Notes under the pieces: generated by a model
Seen by the model: the letters and a program-made list of their open reading frames with translations, nothing else
Told to the model about the DNA's origin: nothing
Database searches by the model: none
In this document: in pieces, positions 1-12,837 of the stretch
How the letters are laid out: the number at the start of each line of letters is the position of its first letter
Numbering within the stretch: position 1 is the first letter of the stretch
Program-made: the position numbers and the translations under genes
From: Piper betle
Lineage: Eukaryota > Streptophyta > Magnoliopsida > Piperales > Piperaceae
Direction of reading: 5' to 3'
DNA length: 64,000 nucleotides
Assembly (NCBI GenBank): GCA_033002965.1
Contig: JAURVB010000701.1
Coordinates: 1 to 64,000, forward strand

Positions 1-929
1 ATTGTAATCCGCTTTTGTCTTCGGTGAATTCCTGGTTCTAATCCAGTTGCATCCTCCCTTTTTCTTGTTGATTTCAGGTCTTAGTTTCCATGATTATCTT
101 GTATTATAATCTTTGATCATATGTATGCATGCAAACTAAGAAGAAGAGAGGAAGAAACTTTCCAAAACAATGGGGAAGCTGGCGTTTGTCCAAGGAGCTT
201 ATGTGCATGACGCCCCCCCCCTCCTTCTCCTTATAAAATGAAAGAAGGCCTAGGGTTTATGAAAACACACTTCGTTGCCGGGTAAATGGGTAAGTGATAC
301 GGTTCACTTTACTAGTTTAAACGGTTAAATGGTATGGTTTACTTAACCGGGTAAAAATACTTAACCGGTTAACTAATACTTTCCACTTGACCGGGTAATT
401 GATAATTAACCGGGTAGTGGGTAAATAATTTAAATAAATTCATGGTTCCCAACGTTCGATCCCACCGCGTCAAATACATATATATATATATATATATATA
501 TATGTTCGGGCGCGGGTTCGTCCGCTGGTGCGGGTTAGAGTGTTCCCGCGTCGGGTTGGAAGGGTTCGGTGGGACCGAGGCGCCCTTGCCGCGCAAAGAG
601 ACAGCGGGATGAGACTAAAGAGTCACAAGTATCCAATAACACTTAGACAATTCTTATGCACTCGGTGGGATGGCCATTTCCAATCCTAATTATTCATTTC
701 CATAAACATATCATGCTTGAATGCATGAAAATTGCAACTGCAATGCTGCTTCAACTTCAGCAGGGAAAGATTGTCTTCTTCCTCTGGATTGCAATAACTC
801 CTCCAAGGCGTCTCCTTCAATTGTAGCAAACCTTCATCTTCAAATGCAGCGTCCTCATCAAAAGCATGCTGGAGCAGCGTTCTTTCCAATCAGCAGCAGC
901 ATGGTTGGCATCTCATCCTTCTTCTAACC

Positions 930-1213
930 GCAACATCGACCTTCAATGGCGACCTTAATTGCAGCAGGGTGGATTTCAGCAACTCTTTTTCAATCCAGCA
1001 AACAAGGGTGTCCTCCTCCTAGCAGCAACATCAACCTTCAATGGCGACCTTAATTGCAGCAGGGTGGATTTCAGCAACTCTTTTAATCAGCAAGACAGCG
1101 ACATGACATTTCCTTCCCCTTGCTTCTTCTCCAATGGCAGCAACAAGCAAGGATGTAGGAGTAGGGCGTCCTCCTCCTAGCAGCAGGGTGGATTTCAGCA
1201 ACTCCTTCTTCAA
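930..1213. repeat. Short direct repeats, about 60-bp core
   Basis: A block containing CCTTCAATGGCGACCTTAAT and then a GCAGCAGGGTGGATTTCAGC tract occurs at about 930-990 and again at 1025-1085, with a partial third copy at 1180-1213. The copies are near identical. They sit in an unassigned CAG/TTC-rich stretch, and no coding role is supported. Confidence 0.75.
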
Positions 1214-1381
1214 TTCAGCAACAGCAAGGCAAGGTCTCCAGTAAAAAGACAGAGTCTTCTACTTCGTCAAGTGGCTCCTTCTTTAAGTAGTAATGCATGG
1301 CATCTCTTTCTTCTAGCCTCCATTGCAGCCAGATCCCCCTGTAGCAGCAACAGGCGTCCTCCTTTATAGCAAGTAGCAACA

Positions 1382-1506
1382 ACTTCGTCTTCCTCCACTT
1401 CGTCTTCTTCAATGGCAGCAATGACTTCGTCTTCCTCCACTTCGTCTTCTTCAATGGCAGCAATGACTTCGTCTTCCTCCACTTCGTCTTCTTCGTCTTC
1501 TTCAAT
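1382..1506. repeat. 42-bp tandem repeat, three units
   Basis: Units start at about 1382, 1424 and 1466 and contain ACTTCGTCTTCCTCCACTTC. Since 42 is a multiple of three, the minus strand stays open and reads an acidic repeat of the EEDEV type, giving a 124-codon open frame at 1215-1589. This looks like an effect of the repeat, not evidence for a gene. Confidence 0.85.
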
Positions 1507-1679
1507 CTCGTGGACCCCTTTCCCTCCTTCCGAATAAATCTCACGTATCTCATTTCTATTAAATTAGGCATAACCACGGGTTCAACCACGACTGGCTGGG
1601 TTAACCGTCATGATTGAGCCGAGGGGTGCGGTGAAAATTTTGGACGAACAATATATATATTTTTTTTCGGGTCTTTACA

Positions 1680-2991
1680 ACCGGGGTCAAAGAATTGGCT
1701 CAGTCTGACACAGGGCAGCACCCTTAAAAAAATTACTATATGGGAGTCTTAGTCGACTTGAGTTCATATTGGACCGGGCGCGAATTAACTTAGTCCGACA
1801 CTGGGTTGCACCCCCTGAAAGATTAAATACATGCCCCCATGCCAAAAGGGGTGACAAGGCACAATGGCGCAAGACGGCTCATTATGCACTTGTAATACCG
1901 AGAGGGTGAGTCAATGGCAAATATCTGTAACTACAGGCCGAGGGCCACATATCGTGTGTGCGCATAAATGGGATTGTAGCTGGATGGGTGGCCACCCTCC
2001 GAGCATATTAAGAGCTAAGCATAGGCTCATAATCACTAAAAGACGTAATTCAGATGTTGTGGAGAATATATTAATTGTTTCTTGTAATTATATGACTTAG
2101 TGTTTTTATCTCTAAAGCAGAATTGCCTCCGTAGGTATGAGTATGGAAAGATAGGTAGAGTCTGGATAACTCTATTATTAGACTATTCTTTTCTCGAGTT
2201 TGTTTGCATAACAATGGGATTTTGGTTCGGTTTATGGGCATTAGATTATTCCGAGCATTTATATATTAAATTTATTGTTATGTATTTATCATCGAGATCG
2301 GGCTTAAGTACTGGGAGACAATGACTAATCTCAGAATGACTTGGGAGACCACCTAATCTCAGAATGACCTGGGAGACAATTTCTAATCTCAGAATGAACT
2401 GGGAGACAATGACTAATCTCAGAATGACCTGGGAGACCACCTAATCTCAGAATGAGCTGGGTGACAATTTCTAATCTCAGAACGAGCTACGAGACGACTT
2501 TTACGAATCTCAAATGACCCAAGAGACAAATTACTAATCTCAGAATGACCTGAGAGATAATTACTAAAAGACTTGTGAAACGATAATAATAAAAAAAGGT
2601 GAAATGATAATAGGGATTATATTGACTTGTTTCATTTAATTATGCGGCTTAGTGGTTTTATCACTAACGCGGAATTGCCTCTGCAGGTGAGCAATTGTGG
2701 ACTGAAGAATAGAAGTGTGGTTGGTGGTTCTTTTACCAACCTAGGTATGGTGAATCGATAATAAAAAAATTGAACTTCCTTATTATTCTCGTGTTATAAA
2801 TGTGGTTATAAGAAATGGTCCGAGACTGTGGGACATTTATTTTATATTTTAGAGAATATGATTTATTGTTATGATTCATAATATATGTTACGAGACTTAT
2901 TTGTTGTATTTCAATTCATGTTCTGGAATGTTACATTTACATGACCTATATTTTTAAGTAACACCCGGTCCGGTTCGGGCGGGTCGTTACA
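1680..2991 (+). mobile_element. Family-1 (Tekay-like) LTR, plus, 5'-truncated
   Basis: The segment ends in GGTTCGGGCGGGTCGTTACA, the family-1 LTR 3' end. It contains the minisatellite, the conserved GCGGAATTGCC hairpin region and the segment seen in reverse in the LTR at 5057-7851. It starts abruptly next to a minus-oriented LTR end at 1679, so either the left LTR inserted into it or the two recombined. No primer binding site or internal region follows base 2991, so it is a remnant. Confidence 0.75.
2315..2575 (+). repeat. LTR minisatellite array, about 30-bp unit
   Basis: There are about eight units of the form TCTCAGAATGAMCTGGGAGA plus an 8-10 base spacer such as CAATTTCTA, TGACTA or CCACCTA. 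It is the same array that lies in most other family-1 LTRs of the window, here in LTR-sense orientation. Confidence 0.9.
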
Positions 2992-3439
2992 ACTTATGGG
3001 CCGCAAATACAGTCGACGAGTAGGGATTTAGGGATGACCATAATGGCTTGTCTTGATTGCTTCAGTAGTTTGACATTAACTACCTACCTATTAAGTAGTT
3101 GACTTGTGCTTTATAAATATATTATTAGTCAAATTTTAATACTTTATTAAACACTACATGATTGTGATTATGAACACTTTAGCTTTTAGTTTTTGTTTTA
3201 GCAGTTTTTAGGCAATTTTGAATGATTGAATTTTAAGTTCCTGTTATACATATTTAATTACAGGAATAAACTATTTCAGCAAAAAATAGGAACAAACTAC
3301 ATCGAAAGAGCAGTGAAATTCGGAAGAATCGATCTCACTTTAAATCTTGCTAAATGCATCAGAGAAAAACAATTGCATAGGAATATGAAGATGAAAATGA
3401 AACAACAGACTGTTAGAGGTAGGTTAACTTCTGGTTAAG

Positions 3440-3610
3440 TTTACATCGGACTTGTATGTCATCTGCATCAGAAATAGCCAATGTAAAAGCAAACACATAT
3501 ATGCATTGAACTTTTTGCATCGGATATGCTGATGCTAATGGCCTATTGCATCAGATTATTTACTACTAGCATCAGTTTTTCCGTTACAAATACCAAGTTT
3601 CGTAGTAGTG
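3440..3610 (+). mobile_element. Right end of a CACTA (En/Spm-type) DNA transposon
   Basis: The segment ends in CGTAGTAGTG, which is CACTACTACG on the other strand and so carries the CACTA terminus. Several GCATCAG/GCATCGG/CTGATGC motifs lie just inside it, as in CACTA subterminal repeats. The sequence to its right resumes a Ty3/gypsy reverse transcriptase frame, consistent with insertion into an older element. I could not find a convincing left end. The stretch 2992-3440 is unassigned. It holds a short open frame (3226-3438) whose middle resembles an exon (preceded by TTACAG, followed by GTAGG), which could be captured sequence but is not recognised. Confidence 0.55.
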
Positions 3611-3913
3611 AATTTATATAGAATGGTACCTACAGAACTTCAAGAACTCAAAGTACAATTGAAAGAGTTACTTGATAAGGTTTTCATGACCTATTGTGTC
3701 ACCTTGGGGATCTCCATTGCTTTATGTGAAGAATAAAATGGTACATTTAGGTTTGCATTGACTATCAACAATTGAATTAAGTAATAGTCAAGAAAAAGTA
3801 TCCACTTTCAAGGATTAATGATATGTTTGATAAATTTAAATCCGTCAGTGTATTTTCCAAGATTGACTTAAGATCAGGATATCATTAACTTCGAATCAGG
3901 GAACAAAATGTGG
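3611..3913 (+). pseudogene. Decayed Ty3/gypsy reverse transcriptase fragment
   Basis: A broken reading frame matches the start of a Ty3/gypsy reverse transcriptase: a YRMVPTELQELKVQLKELL stretch, then an SPWGSPLLYVKNK-like stretch after a frame change, then a degenerate [14 protein letters not shown] stretch near 3860. It differs clearly from the family-1 copies, so it is another, older lineage. It is interrupted on the left by the CACTA end and on the right by the TRIM copy at 3914. Confidence 0.75.
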
Positions 3914-4374
3914 TGTTTAACTACTCGGCTCAAAGTGCAAACTAATTAGCTAAGTCATCACTTAAAAAGTAGTTATCCAAGTTAATGATTTCTAATTCAT
4001 TTCCTCTTATAAATTTTTTTACCCTAGTAGGTATTACATGTGGACTAAGTTGAGGGATCTCACAATCCACCCCACCTTATGAAATTTCTTCCACCAAAAT
4101 CTTACACTTAGCCTGTTCTCAGCCTAAGCTCACAACCTCCTTTGGCCAGTTATTGACAACCTAGCTAACGTCTCTACTCCAACATACCGTCAAATATGGA
4201 ACCAGGATGCTCTGATACTATTTGTAAAGACCCGGCTCAAAGTATAAACTAATAGGCAAAGTCATCTTGTAAAAAGTAGTTAACTAGGTTAAAGATTTAT
4301 AGTTTATTCCTACTTATAAAAAAGATCCTACCGTATTAGGTATTATATGTTAAACAAAGTTGAAGTATCTCATA
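3914..4374 (-). mobile_element. TRIM-type miniature LTR element, decayed copy
   Basis: Two LTR-like repeats of about 150 bp (3914-4064 and 4223-4374) flank about 158 bp of non-coding sequence. Both contain CGGCTCAAAGT and a TAGGTATTA motif and end near GATCTCACA or a mutated form. The internal part carries GCTCTGATACTATT beside the right LTR, the reverse complement of a Met-tRNA primer site, so the element points minus. It is the same family as the better copy at 20231-20682. No matching target duplication is visible. Confidence 0.7.
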
Positions 4375-4378
4375 ATAT

Positions 4379-5004
4379 TGTAAAACCCCAAAAATAAATA
4401 TGTTATTTTATTTATGGTTTTGTAAATCTTAAAACAAATCTTAAATATTATCAAATTAAATTAATTTTTGGGAATGATATGATAAATTATTAATTATTAG
4501 TCTTGGGAATATATGTCCAGTGGTATTTATAGATTGTTTTCAATAAGCTTTATTTACTTTATTTTATTTTATTTTATTTTTTCACTTTTTATCGAATAAG
4601 GTTTGACCACTGGTTGAACCCGTTGGCATTGGGTTAGGATTTGTGAGTGAGGTTTGATTTCCAAACTCTTTTTGTTAACTGTTTTTTCATACTTTGTTAT
4701 TAATTTTCTTTTCTCATTTGAAACATATAATAAATTATGCCGCTCGTGTGGAAATTTTTAATAATTAATGGGGTAGTTGGATGCTTATTAGTGAGTTGGT
4801 AAAATCAGGAGGGCATGAATTTTTTTAGTAGAATTTAGAATTAGATTATCATATCCGTTTCGGAGTAGAAAACCGATTAAGGATGCCAATTTGGTAAAAA
4901 ATTACAAAGATTCTATTTCTTTTATCTTACATCTTCCCATTTAGTAGGCATCCATAATGTTTTCATTCCCCCCCTCCCACGCTATTCAGTTTCCTCAGTG
5001 CATA
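4379..5004 (+). mobile_element. Partial LTR of another Ty3/gypsy family, 5' part
   Basis: The segment starts TGTAAAACCCC and shares the order TTTTGTAAATCTTA, then CTTAAATATTAT, with the reverse complement of the right end of the LTR at 19794-21990, so both are probably the same LTR family in opposite orientation. It stops at about 5004 where a different LTR start begins. No coding content was seen. Confidence 0.4.
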
Positions 5005-5056
5005 TGTAACACGCCAATTCGGCCGGAAGGGATGGATCGAATTATGATATTATAAT
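5005..5056 (-). mobile_element. Stub of a minus-oriented LTR end
   Basis: TGTAACACGCCAATTCGG resembles the LTR beginning TGTAACACCCAAATTCGG at 18604. Only about 50 bp remain before the family-1 LTR starts at 5057. It may be the remains of the 3' LTR of the element whose gag and 5' LTR lie at 17068-19793. Confidence 0.35.
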
Positions 5057-7790
5057 TGTAATGACCCGCCCGAACCGGCCCGGGTGTTACCTAAAAATAT
5101 AATTGATGTAATGATAATATTCCAAAACATGGATTGAAATACAGAAAATAAGACTTGCAATATATAATATAAATTATAACAATAAATCATGTTCTCTCAA
5201 ATATAAAGTAATCGTCGCATAGTCTCGGACCGTTTCCCATAGCCACATTTATAACACAAGAGAATAATAAGGAAGTCCAATTTTTATTATCAATTCACCA
5301 ACCTGAGTCACTTTTATTCTTCAGTCCAAAGCTACTCACCTGCGAAGGCAATTCCGCATTAGTGATAAAACCACTAAGCTTCATAATAAAATGAAACAAG
5401 TAAATAAAATCCCCATTATCATTTTAAGAGTCTTTTAGTTGTTATGAGCCTATGCCGAGCTCGTTATATAGTGGGACGGGTGGCCACCCCATCTAGCTAC
5501 CATCGCATGTATGCACACACATGCTACGTGGGCTACGGCCTGTAGTTACCGATGTTTACCATTGACTCACTCTCTCGGTATCACAAGTGCATAATGAGCC
5601 GTCTTATGCCATTACACCCTGTTGACCCCTTTTGGCATGGGGTTAGGTGTTCAATCTTTCAGGGGTGCTGCCTTGTGCCTAATTGAGTCGACCGCGGTTG
5701 CATTCCAATGCATGGTGGTCAGATACTCAAGTCGACAAAGACTCCCACATAGTAATTTTAATGGTGGGGCCCCATGTCGGACTAAGTCAATTCCTTGACC
5801 TCGATTGTGTTCCAGCGCATGGTGGTCGAATCTGGGCTCAGGCTGACCAGGGTTGCCGAGAAGGGAAAATACAACATTTAAAATAATTATACGGACCTAA
5901 ATGATTCGTAGGTGGACTCACAACCACGACCAACGATCCTAATCTGAACAAGAACATAAAATTATACATAAGTATAATTTTATTCGAGTAGAAATGCATG
6001 CAATTAAATGACTAATATATATATATACATGTATTTAATTATTATTATTATTATTATATTTTCTTTTGAGATAATAATTACTTAACCACGATTTTGATGA
6101 TTTAGTTTACGGTTATAATTTTTTTAATCGTTATCATTATTCATAGCAATTTAATAAATTAAGTTGTTCGATTAAATTATTTAAAATAATTTGTATTATT
6201 TTAATTCAATAATATTATTAATACAATTATTTAAAAATATTCAACTCAATAAAGTTTCAAACTTTATTTATTTTCATTATGCTATTTAGGTTCGACACTT
6301 GCAATTTTTACTCGATTATAGTTTAATAAGCTATTTTATACATTACTCACCCATTATTAAAATAATCACTTTATTTACCAAATATTAAACTTATTATTGT
6401 AAAGGTAAAATCTTTATTTTTATAATCACTTATAATCCTCCGATTTAATTTAATCGTTTATAGTACACCGATTAATTACCGACGGTTAATCATTACCGTA
6501 TTTTTATTATTTGTGGCGATTTCATACAACAATTAATTAGTTAAGTAACTTAACCTATAACGCATTAGAATAATTATTTTTACAGATTTATTATGAATTA
6601 TTAATATTTTTAACTCAAGCCACGCCAAGTCAAGTAGTATTTAAAAGTTTGCCACCGTTCTTCTTCTTCTTCTCCTTCTTTTCTTCTTCTTCCCGTCGCC
6701 ATTCTTCTCTTCTCCAAAAACAGGTTCGTCCTTTTTCTCCTGGCCTCAAGACTACTTCTTTCTTGCTCCTTGCTACCACTTAGATGTTCAACAACATCAA
6801 GCCATCGTCAAAACAGGAAGGATCGGCCACCTTTGGACGACGCAAGGAAGAGGACCGTTCTCCCCACGTCTACACCAAAACCCAAACCTGTGACGTCTTC
6901 TTCTTTAACCCAAATCCAGATCATGACTCCATCAACTGCTTCCCTTCCCTACTAATCCAATTGGAAGCAAAAAGCTTGTGCATTACAGCGACTATCCAAA
7001 GCGAATCACGTTCTGCACCAAGTCGCGAAACTCGTGACCAGCAGCACCGCCGGGACTGCAAGATGACTCCGTCCGGCCAGCAGCACCACTGGGAATGCTC
7101 CCCTTCTCCCCGCATGATGACCCAACATCAAGGCCAAGCGTCAACCCTCTGAAGCTGCCATGACAGCATCTGTTTCAGCAGAACGTCGTCCCTTCCGTCA
7201 CCCTTGCAACTCCACCCACTCACAGCTGCAATTCCGCCACCCACCGGAAACCAGGAACATGGTGAGCCATCCCTTCGACCCAGCAACAAGAGTGGTCGTC
7301 GGGGGTGCGAGTGGAAGCCTTGCAAACTTGTTTACAGTTGCCCATCTCGCCAACAATTTGCACCCATCAGCCATGGACGAGATTTCAGTTTTCCAGTTTC
7401 ATTTAGTTCTTTTCTTTCTTATTGATTTGGGACTTTAGTTACATGATTAACAAGCTTATTATCAATTAAAAAGAATATGCATGCAAGAAAATTAAGAAGA
7501 GGGAGATAGGAATGATACCCAAGTAAGGAAGAAACACCAGCAAGGAAGAGGAGAACTAGGCGGCTAAGGTGAGGAAGATGCCCCTACACCCGTATGTGAA
7601 AAATGACGTCATCTTTCAAAATTTATAAAAATGAAAATGACAGCTATGGTATGTGAAAACACCCCTATACCCATATTTCATTTAATCGGGTAAATAACAA
7701 TATGGGTAAATAATTAACTGGGTAGAAAATATAATACGTTCGGTCCTTCTCGGACCGCGTTCGGTCCTTTCTGGACCGCGTCCACATCCA

Positions 7791-7832
<42 letters not shown>

Positions 7833-7851
7833 GTTATTAACAGTCTTCACA
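5057..7851 (-). mobile_element. 3' LTR of minus-strand Tekay-like element (copy 1)
   Basis: The left end is TGTAATGACCCGCCCGAACC (reverse of the LTR 3' end). The right end is CAGTCTTCACA, directly followed by ATCTCCCCAAC, which is the reversed polypurine tract. The LTR is 2795 bp. It carries the type-B GC-rich module (about 6650-7400) and an (ATT)n tract at 7792-7832, and has no minisatellite. Instead it keeps the segment around 5455-5830 that also occurs in reverse at 1680-2060. The short open frames inside (for example 6784-7152) overlap on both strands and are not genes. Confidence 0.85.
7792..7832. repeat. (ATT)n microsatellite near LTR end
   Basis: This is a run of ATT triplets. Similar runs lie at the equivalent LTR position at about 16790-16817 and 17021-17050. 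Confidence 0.9.
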
Positions 7852-7980
7852 ATCTCCCCAACATGGAAATATTTCGTCCTTGAAATATTAATACGACAAA
7901 AGGAACCATCATGATTACAGGACAATCACGATTAATTATTTATTCGGTATCGGTTCATGCTACTACAATCATAAGAAATC

Positions 7981-10900
7981 TTATGTCATGAATAGGCTAG
8001 GGTATTTCCTTGCCATTTCTTGTTCAGTCTCACATGTAGCTTCCTCTGATCCCTGATTTTTCCACAATACTTTTTCCAAAGGAATTTCCTTGTTCATGAG
8101 TGTCTTTATTTCTTTTGCCAGGATGCAGATCAGCTTTTCCTCGTAGGTTAAGTCCGATTGTAGCTCTAAGTCTTCAAAATTGGTGATGATATGATCTTCA
8201 TCTCGTACATATTTCTTTAGCATTCACACATGGAAAACATTGTGTACTCCAACGAGGCTTGGTGGCAATGCTAATCTATATGCATAATTTCCAACTCAAT
8301 CCAGGATTGGAAACGGTCCTATGAATCTTGGCTTCAACTTCCCCGATATTTTAAATCTGATCACCCCGTTCATAGGAGATGTCTTTAGGTACACAAACTC
8401 CCAACTTGGAACTCTAGGTCTTTCCTTCGAGTATCAGCATAACTCTTTTGTCGATCCTGAGTTGCCTTAAGTCTTTGTTGAATGAGTTTCACCTTTTCAA
8501 TTGCTTCCCTCACCATCTCTGGTCCGACTATAACTGCCTCGGTAGACTCCAGCCAGCATGATGGAGACCTGCAAAACCTACCATATAAGGCTTCCAATGG
8601 TGCCATCGTGTTTCTCCAAGTCACCTCCCCAGTCAAGTGTGCAAGCTCTTAACAATTCTTCCAAAGTTTGAATAGTTCTCTCACTCTGACCATCAGTTTG
8701 GTGATGATAAGTTGTGCTCAACTTGATTTGGGTCCCCATGGCATTTTGGAAAGCTTCCCATAAATGTGAGGCGAATCGGGGATCTCGGTCGGAGACTATC
8801 TCCTTCGGAATCCCATGCTACTTGACAATATTGTCGTCATACAATCCTGCCAAGTATTCTGCTATCATCATTGATTTTGTGGGGATGAAGTGAGCTACCT
8901 TAGTTAGTCGGTCCACAACCGCCTATATGGAGTCATGCTTCTTTTGAGTCCTTGCGAGCTTTGCAATAAAATCGCATGTGAAACACTCCCATTTCCAGGT
9001 TGGTATTTCTAAAGGTTGCAATAGTCCTCCAGGTAGTTAATGTTGGCCTTTGATCTGTTGGCAAGTCTGACACTTGGAGACAAAATCCACAACATCCCTC
9101 TTCATCCCCATCCACCAGTAAGTTCGCTTTAAATCCTGATACATTTTAGTAACTCTAGGGGATATCGAGAACTGTGAGCAATGAGCCTCCTCCAAGATAT
9201 TCTGTCTTAGTACATCATCCTTGGGTACACACAACCTTCCTCTAAATCTGATCACACTATTGGAATCAGCTACAATGTCAGGAATCTTGTCCAACATTTT
9301 ATTTAGCTCCTCATCACCCATTTTTGCTAGCTTAACATGATGAACTAAATCATTGGAAACAACCAAATTTGCTAGTAATCCTGTTAGTTGCTCCACAGGG
9401 TTGATAGCCACCACTTTTGCTGACATGGCCCAAAGTCTAGCTTGCTACTGACCTTTGTCCTCCTTGCCCTTCCGACCCAATGCGTCTACTACCACATTTG
9501 CCTTCCTTGGATGGTATAAGATTTGGAATTCGTAGTCCTTCAAATACTCTAGCCACCGCCTCTGTCAAAGTTAAGGTCATTCAGGTCTGGTTGTCAGTGA
9601 AGACTTCGAACTGGGCTCCATATAGGTAGTGTCTCCATATTTTCAGGGCAAAAACCACTGCTGCAAGTTCCAAGTCATGGGTTGCATAATTTTGCTCATG
9701 AATCTTCAATTGACGAGCGGCATAGGCCACCACTTTACCTCCTTGCATAAGGACATGTCCTAAACCCAATAGAGATGCATCACTGAAGACTATGAATCCT
9801 TCATTACCATTTGGTAGGGTCAAGACTGGTGCAGTTATTAGACTCTTCTTCAGAGACTGGAAACTCCTCACACTTACTACTCCATTCGAACTTAACTCCC
9901 TTGTGAATTTTTTCATTGGCGATGCTATTAAGGAGAAGTCTTTAATGAATTTCCTGTAGTAACCCGTTAAACCAAGGAAGCTTCTGATATCAGTGACCGA
10001 CTTAGGTTGTGGCCAATCACCGACTGCTTTCACTTTGGATGGATCCACTGCAATTCTGGCCTTTGAAATAATATGACCTAGGAAGTTTACCTCCTTCAAC
10101 CAGAAGTCACACTTTGAGAGCTTGGCGAATAGTTGATTTTCTCTCAGAACTTGAAGAGTAATGGACAGGTGCTTCACAAGTTCTTCTTCATTATTTGAAT
10201 AGACCAGAATGTCATCCACAAACACAATAATAAACTTGTCCAAGTATGCGTAAAATATGGTGTTCATGAGTGACATAAAGGCCGCTAGTGCTTTTGTTAG
10301 ACCAAAAGGCATGACCAGAAACTCATAATGTCCATACTGAGCTCGGAAAGCCATTTTTTGTATGTCTGACTCCTTTACTCACAACTGGTGAAAACCAGAC
10401 TGCAAGTCTATCTTAGAAAATACTCCAGCTATTTTTAGCTGATCAAACAAGTCATCAATCCTCGATAAGGGGTACCGATTCTTGACTGTCAGTTGATTGA
10501 GTTTTTGATAGTCAATACATAGCCGAAGTGATCCATCTTTCTTCTTCATGAAAAGGAAAGGGGCTCCCCATGGTCAAGTACTTATTTGAATGAATCCTAC
10601 CTGCAACAACTCTTCTAGCTGTCCCTTTAACTCCTTGAGTTTTGCTGGGGCCATGTGGTATGGTGCTTTACAAATTGGTGTTACACCAGGGGCTAGGACA
10701 ATGGTGAACTCCATTACCTGCTTAGGAGGTAACCCTGGAAGTTCATCTGGGAATACATTGGGAAACTTTGCTACCATACGAATCATGGACAACTCTTTGA
10801 GTTTGGACTCAGACTCAACTAAGTTAGCCAAAAAGTATTTACAACATTCACCAAACAACTTGACGTTGAAGGAATGTGGTTTTTTTTCCATGGATTTCCA

Positions 10901-11400
10901 CCAGCAAGATGCTTCCTTCTAAAGCATTCATGTTGCCAACCTCACTTGATGGTTGTGGGGCACAGACAGAACCCTAAACGCTTTTTTGGAAATGTCTATC
11001 TAGCTCTCCGCCTTCATTGGATTAATCCCTCCATTAAATACCTCAGCTCCATTCTTCCTAAACTTTTCCACAGTGTAATGGTCACTATCATCAATAGCTA
11101 GTGGCACTTGTCGGACTACCGGTGGCAATGTGTCTGGACGCTCCCCTTGCTCGCCTGGATCAGCTAACCCTGCCCGCCCTTGGGCACTTCTCTGATCACA
11201 ATCCGGGGTGGTTCTGGGACCCACTGCTGAGTTTGAGGCTCTGTTCCCTGCTACCACTCCCGGTAATCACTGAACAATATTCTGCACCACAGAATTTGTA
11301 TTTTCTGAAGCCTGCACCAGTCCCTGTATGGCTGTTAGGATTTGAGCCAATACATTCTCTATGTTTGAATTTGACTGAGTAGTCAAAAAATTTTCCCATC
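7981..11400 (-). pseudogene. Tekay-like chromovirus gag-pol, copy 1 (broken)
   Basis: Reading the minus strand from 11400, a truncated gag (the [10 protein letters not shown] region, about 11000-11400) runs into sequence normally downstream of protease (FGECCKYFLANLV, about 10850). Reverse transcriptase follows (about 9950-10700, with FVDDILVYS), then RNase H (9590-9850), an integrase with an H2C2 zinc-binding N-terminus (about 9060-9210) and core (8400-9000), and a GPF-type tail with a chromodomain (7981-8330). The zinc knuckle and protease are absent. Breaks include a CGA-to-TGA stop near 10377, before a 257-codon open stretch, and further frame changes near 9430-9580 and 8640. Copies the element by reverse transcription and integrates it when intact; this copy cannot encode a full product. 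Confidence 0.9.
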
Positions 11401-11553
11401 ATGGTTCATTTATATGTTTTTATTTTCCAGTTATGACTTAGATTTATTAGCGAATGAATTTGTTAATTTAAAAACAACACAGTGAGAAAAGATAATTATT
11501 GGACTTTTCAACAAGGTACCTGAGTCATAAAATGTGAGCTAGTGGGAGACTTG

Positions 11554-11565
11554 GCTCTGATACCA
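11554..11565 (-). other. Primer binding site, initiator Met-tRNA type
   Basis: GCTCTGATACCA is the reverse complement of TGGTATCAGAGC, the usual plant primer site. It lies two bases from the 5' LTR edge at 11568 and fixes the orientation of copy 1 as minus. Confidence 0.85.
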
Positions 11566-12837
11566 CTTGAAATGACCCGCCCGAACCAGCCCAGGTGTTA
11601 CCTAAAAATATAATTGATGTAACGATAATATTCTAGAACATGAATTGAAATACAACAAGTAAGTATGGCAATATATAATATAAATCAGCACAATAAATCA
11701 TGTTCTCTCAAACATAAAGTAACCATCCCATAGTCTCGGACTGCTTCCCATAACCACATTTATAACATAAGAGAAAAATAAGGAAGTCCAATTTTTATTA
11801 TCAATTCACCAACCTGAGTCACTTTTGTTCTTCAATCCAAAGCTGCTCACCTGCAGAGGCAATTCCGCTTTAGTGATAAAACCACAAAGCCGCATAATTA
11901 AATAAAACAAGTCAATAAAATCCCCATTATCGTTTCAAGAATCTTTTAGGAGTTATGAGCCTATGCCGAGCTCGTTATATGCTAAGAGGGGTGGCCACCC
12001 CCATCCAGCTACCATCCCATGCATGCGCACACAATCTACATGGCCCAAAGCCTGTAGTTACCGATGTTTGCTATTGACTCACCCTCTTAGTATCTCAAGT
12101 GCATAATGAGTATCTAACCACCATGTGCTGGTTAGATACTCAAGTCGACCAAGACTCCCACATAGTAATTTTAAAGGTGCGGCCCCGTGTCGGATTGAGA
12201 CAATTCCTTGACCCCAATTGCGTTCCAGTGCATGGTGGTCAAATCTGGTCTCGGGCTGACCAAGGCACTCAAGAAGGGAAAATACAACATTTCAAATAAT
12301 TATACGAACCTAGATAGTTCATAGGTGGAGTTGTAACCACGACCAACGATCATAATCTGAACGAGAACATAAAATTATACATAAGTATAATTTGATTCGA
12401 GTAGAAATATGTAACAACTCACCCAAACCGGACCGGGTGTTACTTAAAAATATAATTAATGTTACAGTAATATTCCAAAACATGAACTGAAATACAGCAA
12501 ATAAGTCTCGCAACATATAATATAAATCATAACAATAAATAATGTTCTCTAAAATATAAAATAACCGCCCCACAAACTCGGACCGATTCCCATAGTAACA
12601 TTTACAACACAAGAGAATAATAACGAAGTCCAAATTTTTATTATCGATTCACCATACCTAGGTTGGTAAAAGAACCACCAACCACACTTCTATTCTTCAG
12701 TCTAAAGCTGCTCCCCTGCGGAGGCAATTCCACGTTAGTGATAAAACCACTCAGCCGCATAATTAAATGAAACAAGTCAATATCATCCCTATTAACATTT
12801 CACTCATTATTATTATTATTATTACACAAGTCTTTAG

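Larger units (their letters stand above)
1..1679 (-). mobile_element. LTR-like segment, minus orientation, 5' end of LTR at right
   Basis: The segment ends in GGGTCTTTACA, the reverse complement of the TGTAAAGACC start shared by the family-1 LTRs in this window. Bases 1-470 resemble the same part of other minus LTRs, with repeated AACCGGGTAA motifs and a TTCTTGTTGATTT stretch. A (TA)n tract lies at about 478-503. Bases 500-1640 do not match the other LTRs here and may be an insertion or a diverged module. The left end lies outside the window. I see no protein domain; the open frames inside are low-complexity. Confidence 0.45.

Noticed and set aside
1215..1589. 124-codon acidic/basic repeat frame
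   Set aside because: It is produced by a 42-bp tandem repeat whose length is a multiple of three.
11554..11565. tRNA gene remnants at the TGGTATCAGAGC sites
   Set aside because: Only the 12-base complement of a tRNA end is present next to an LTR, which is a primer binding site.
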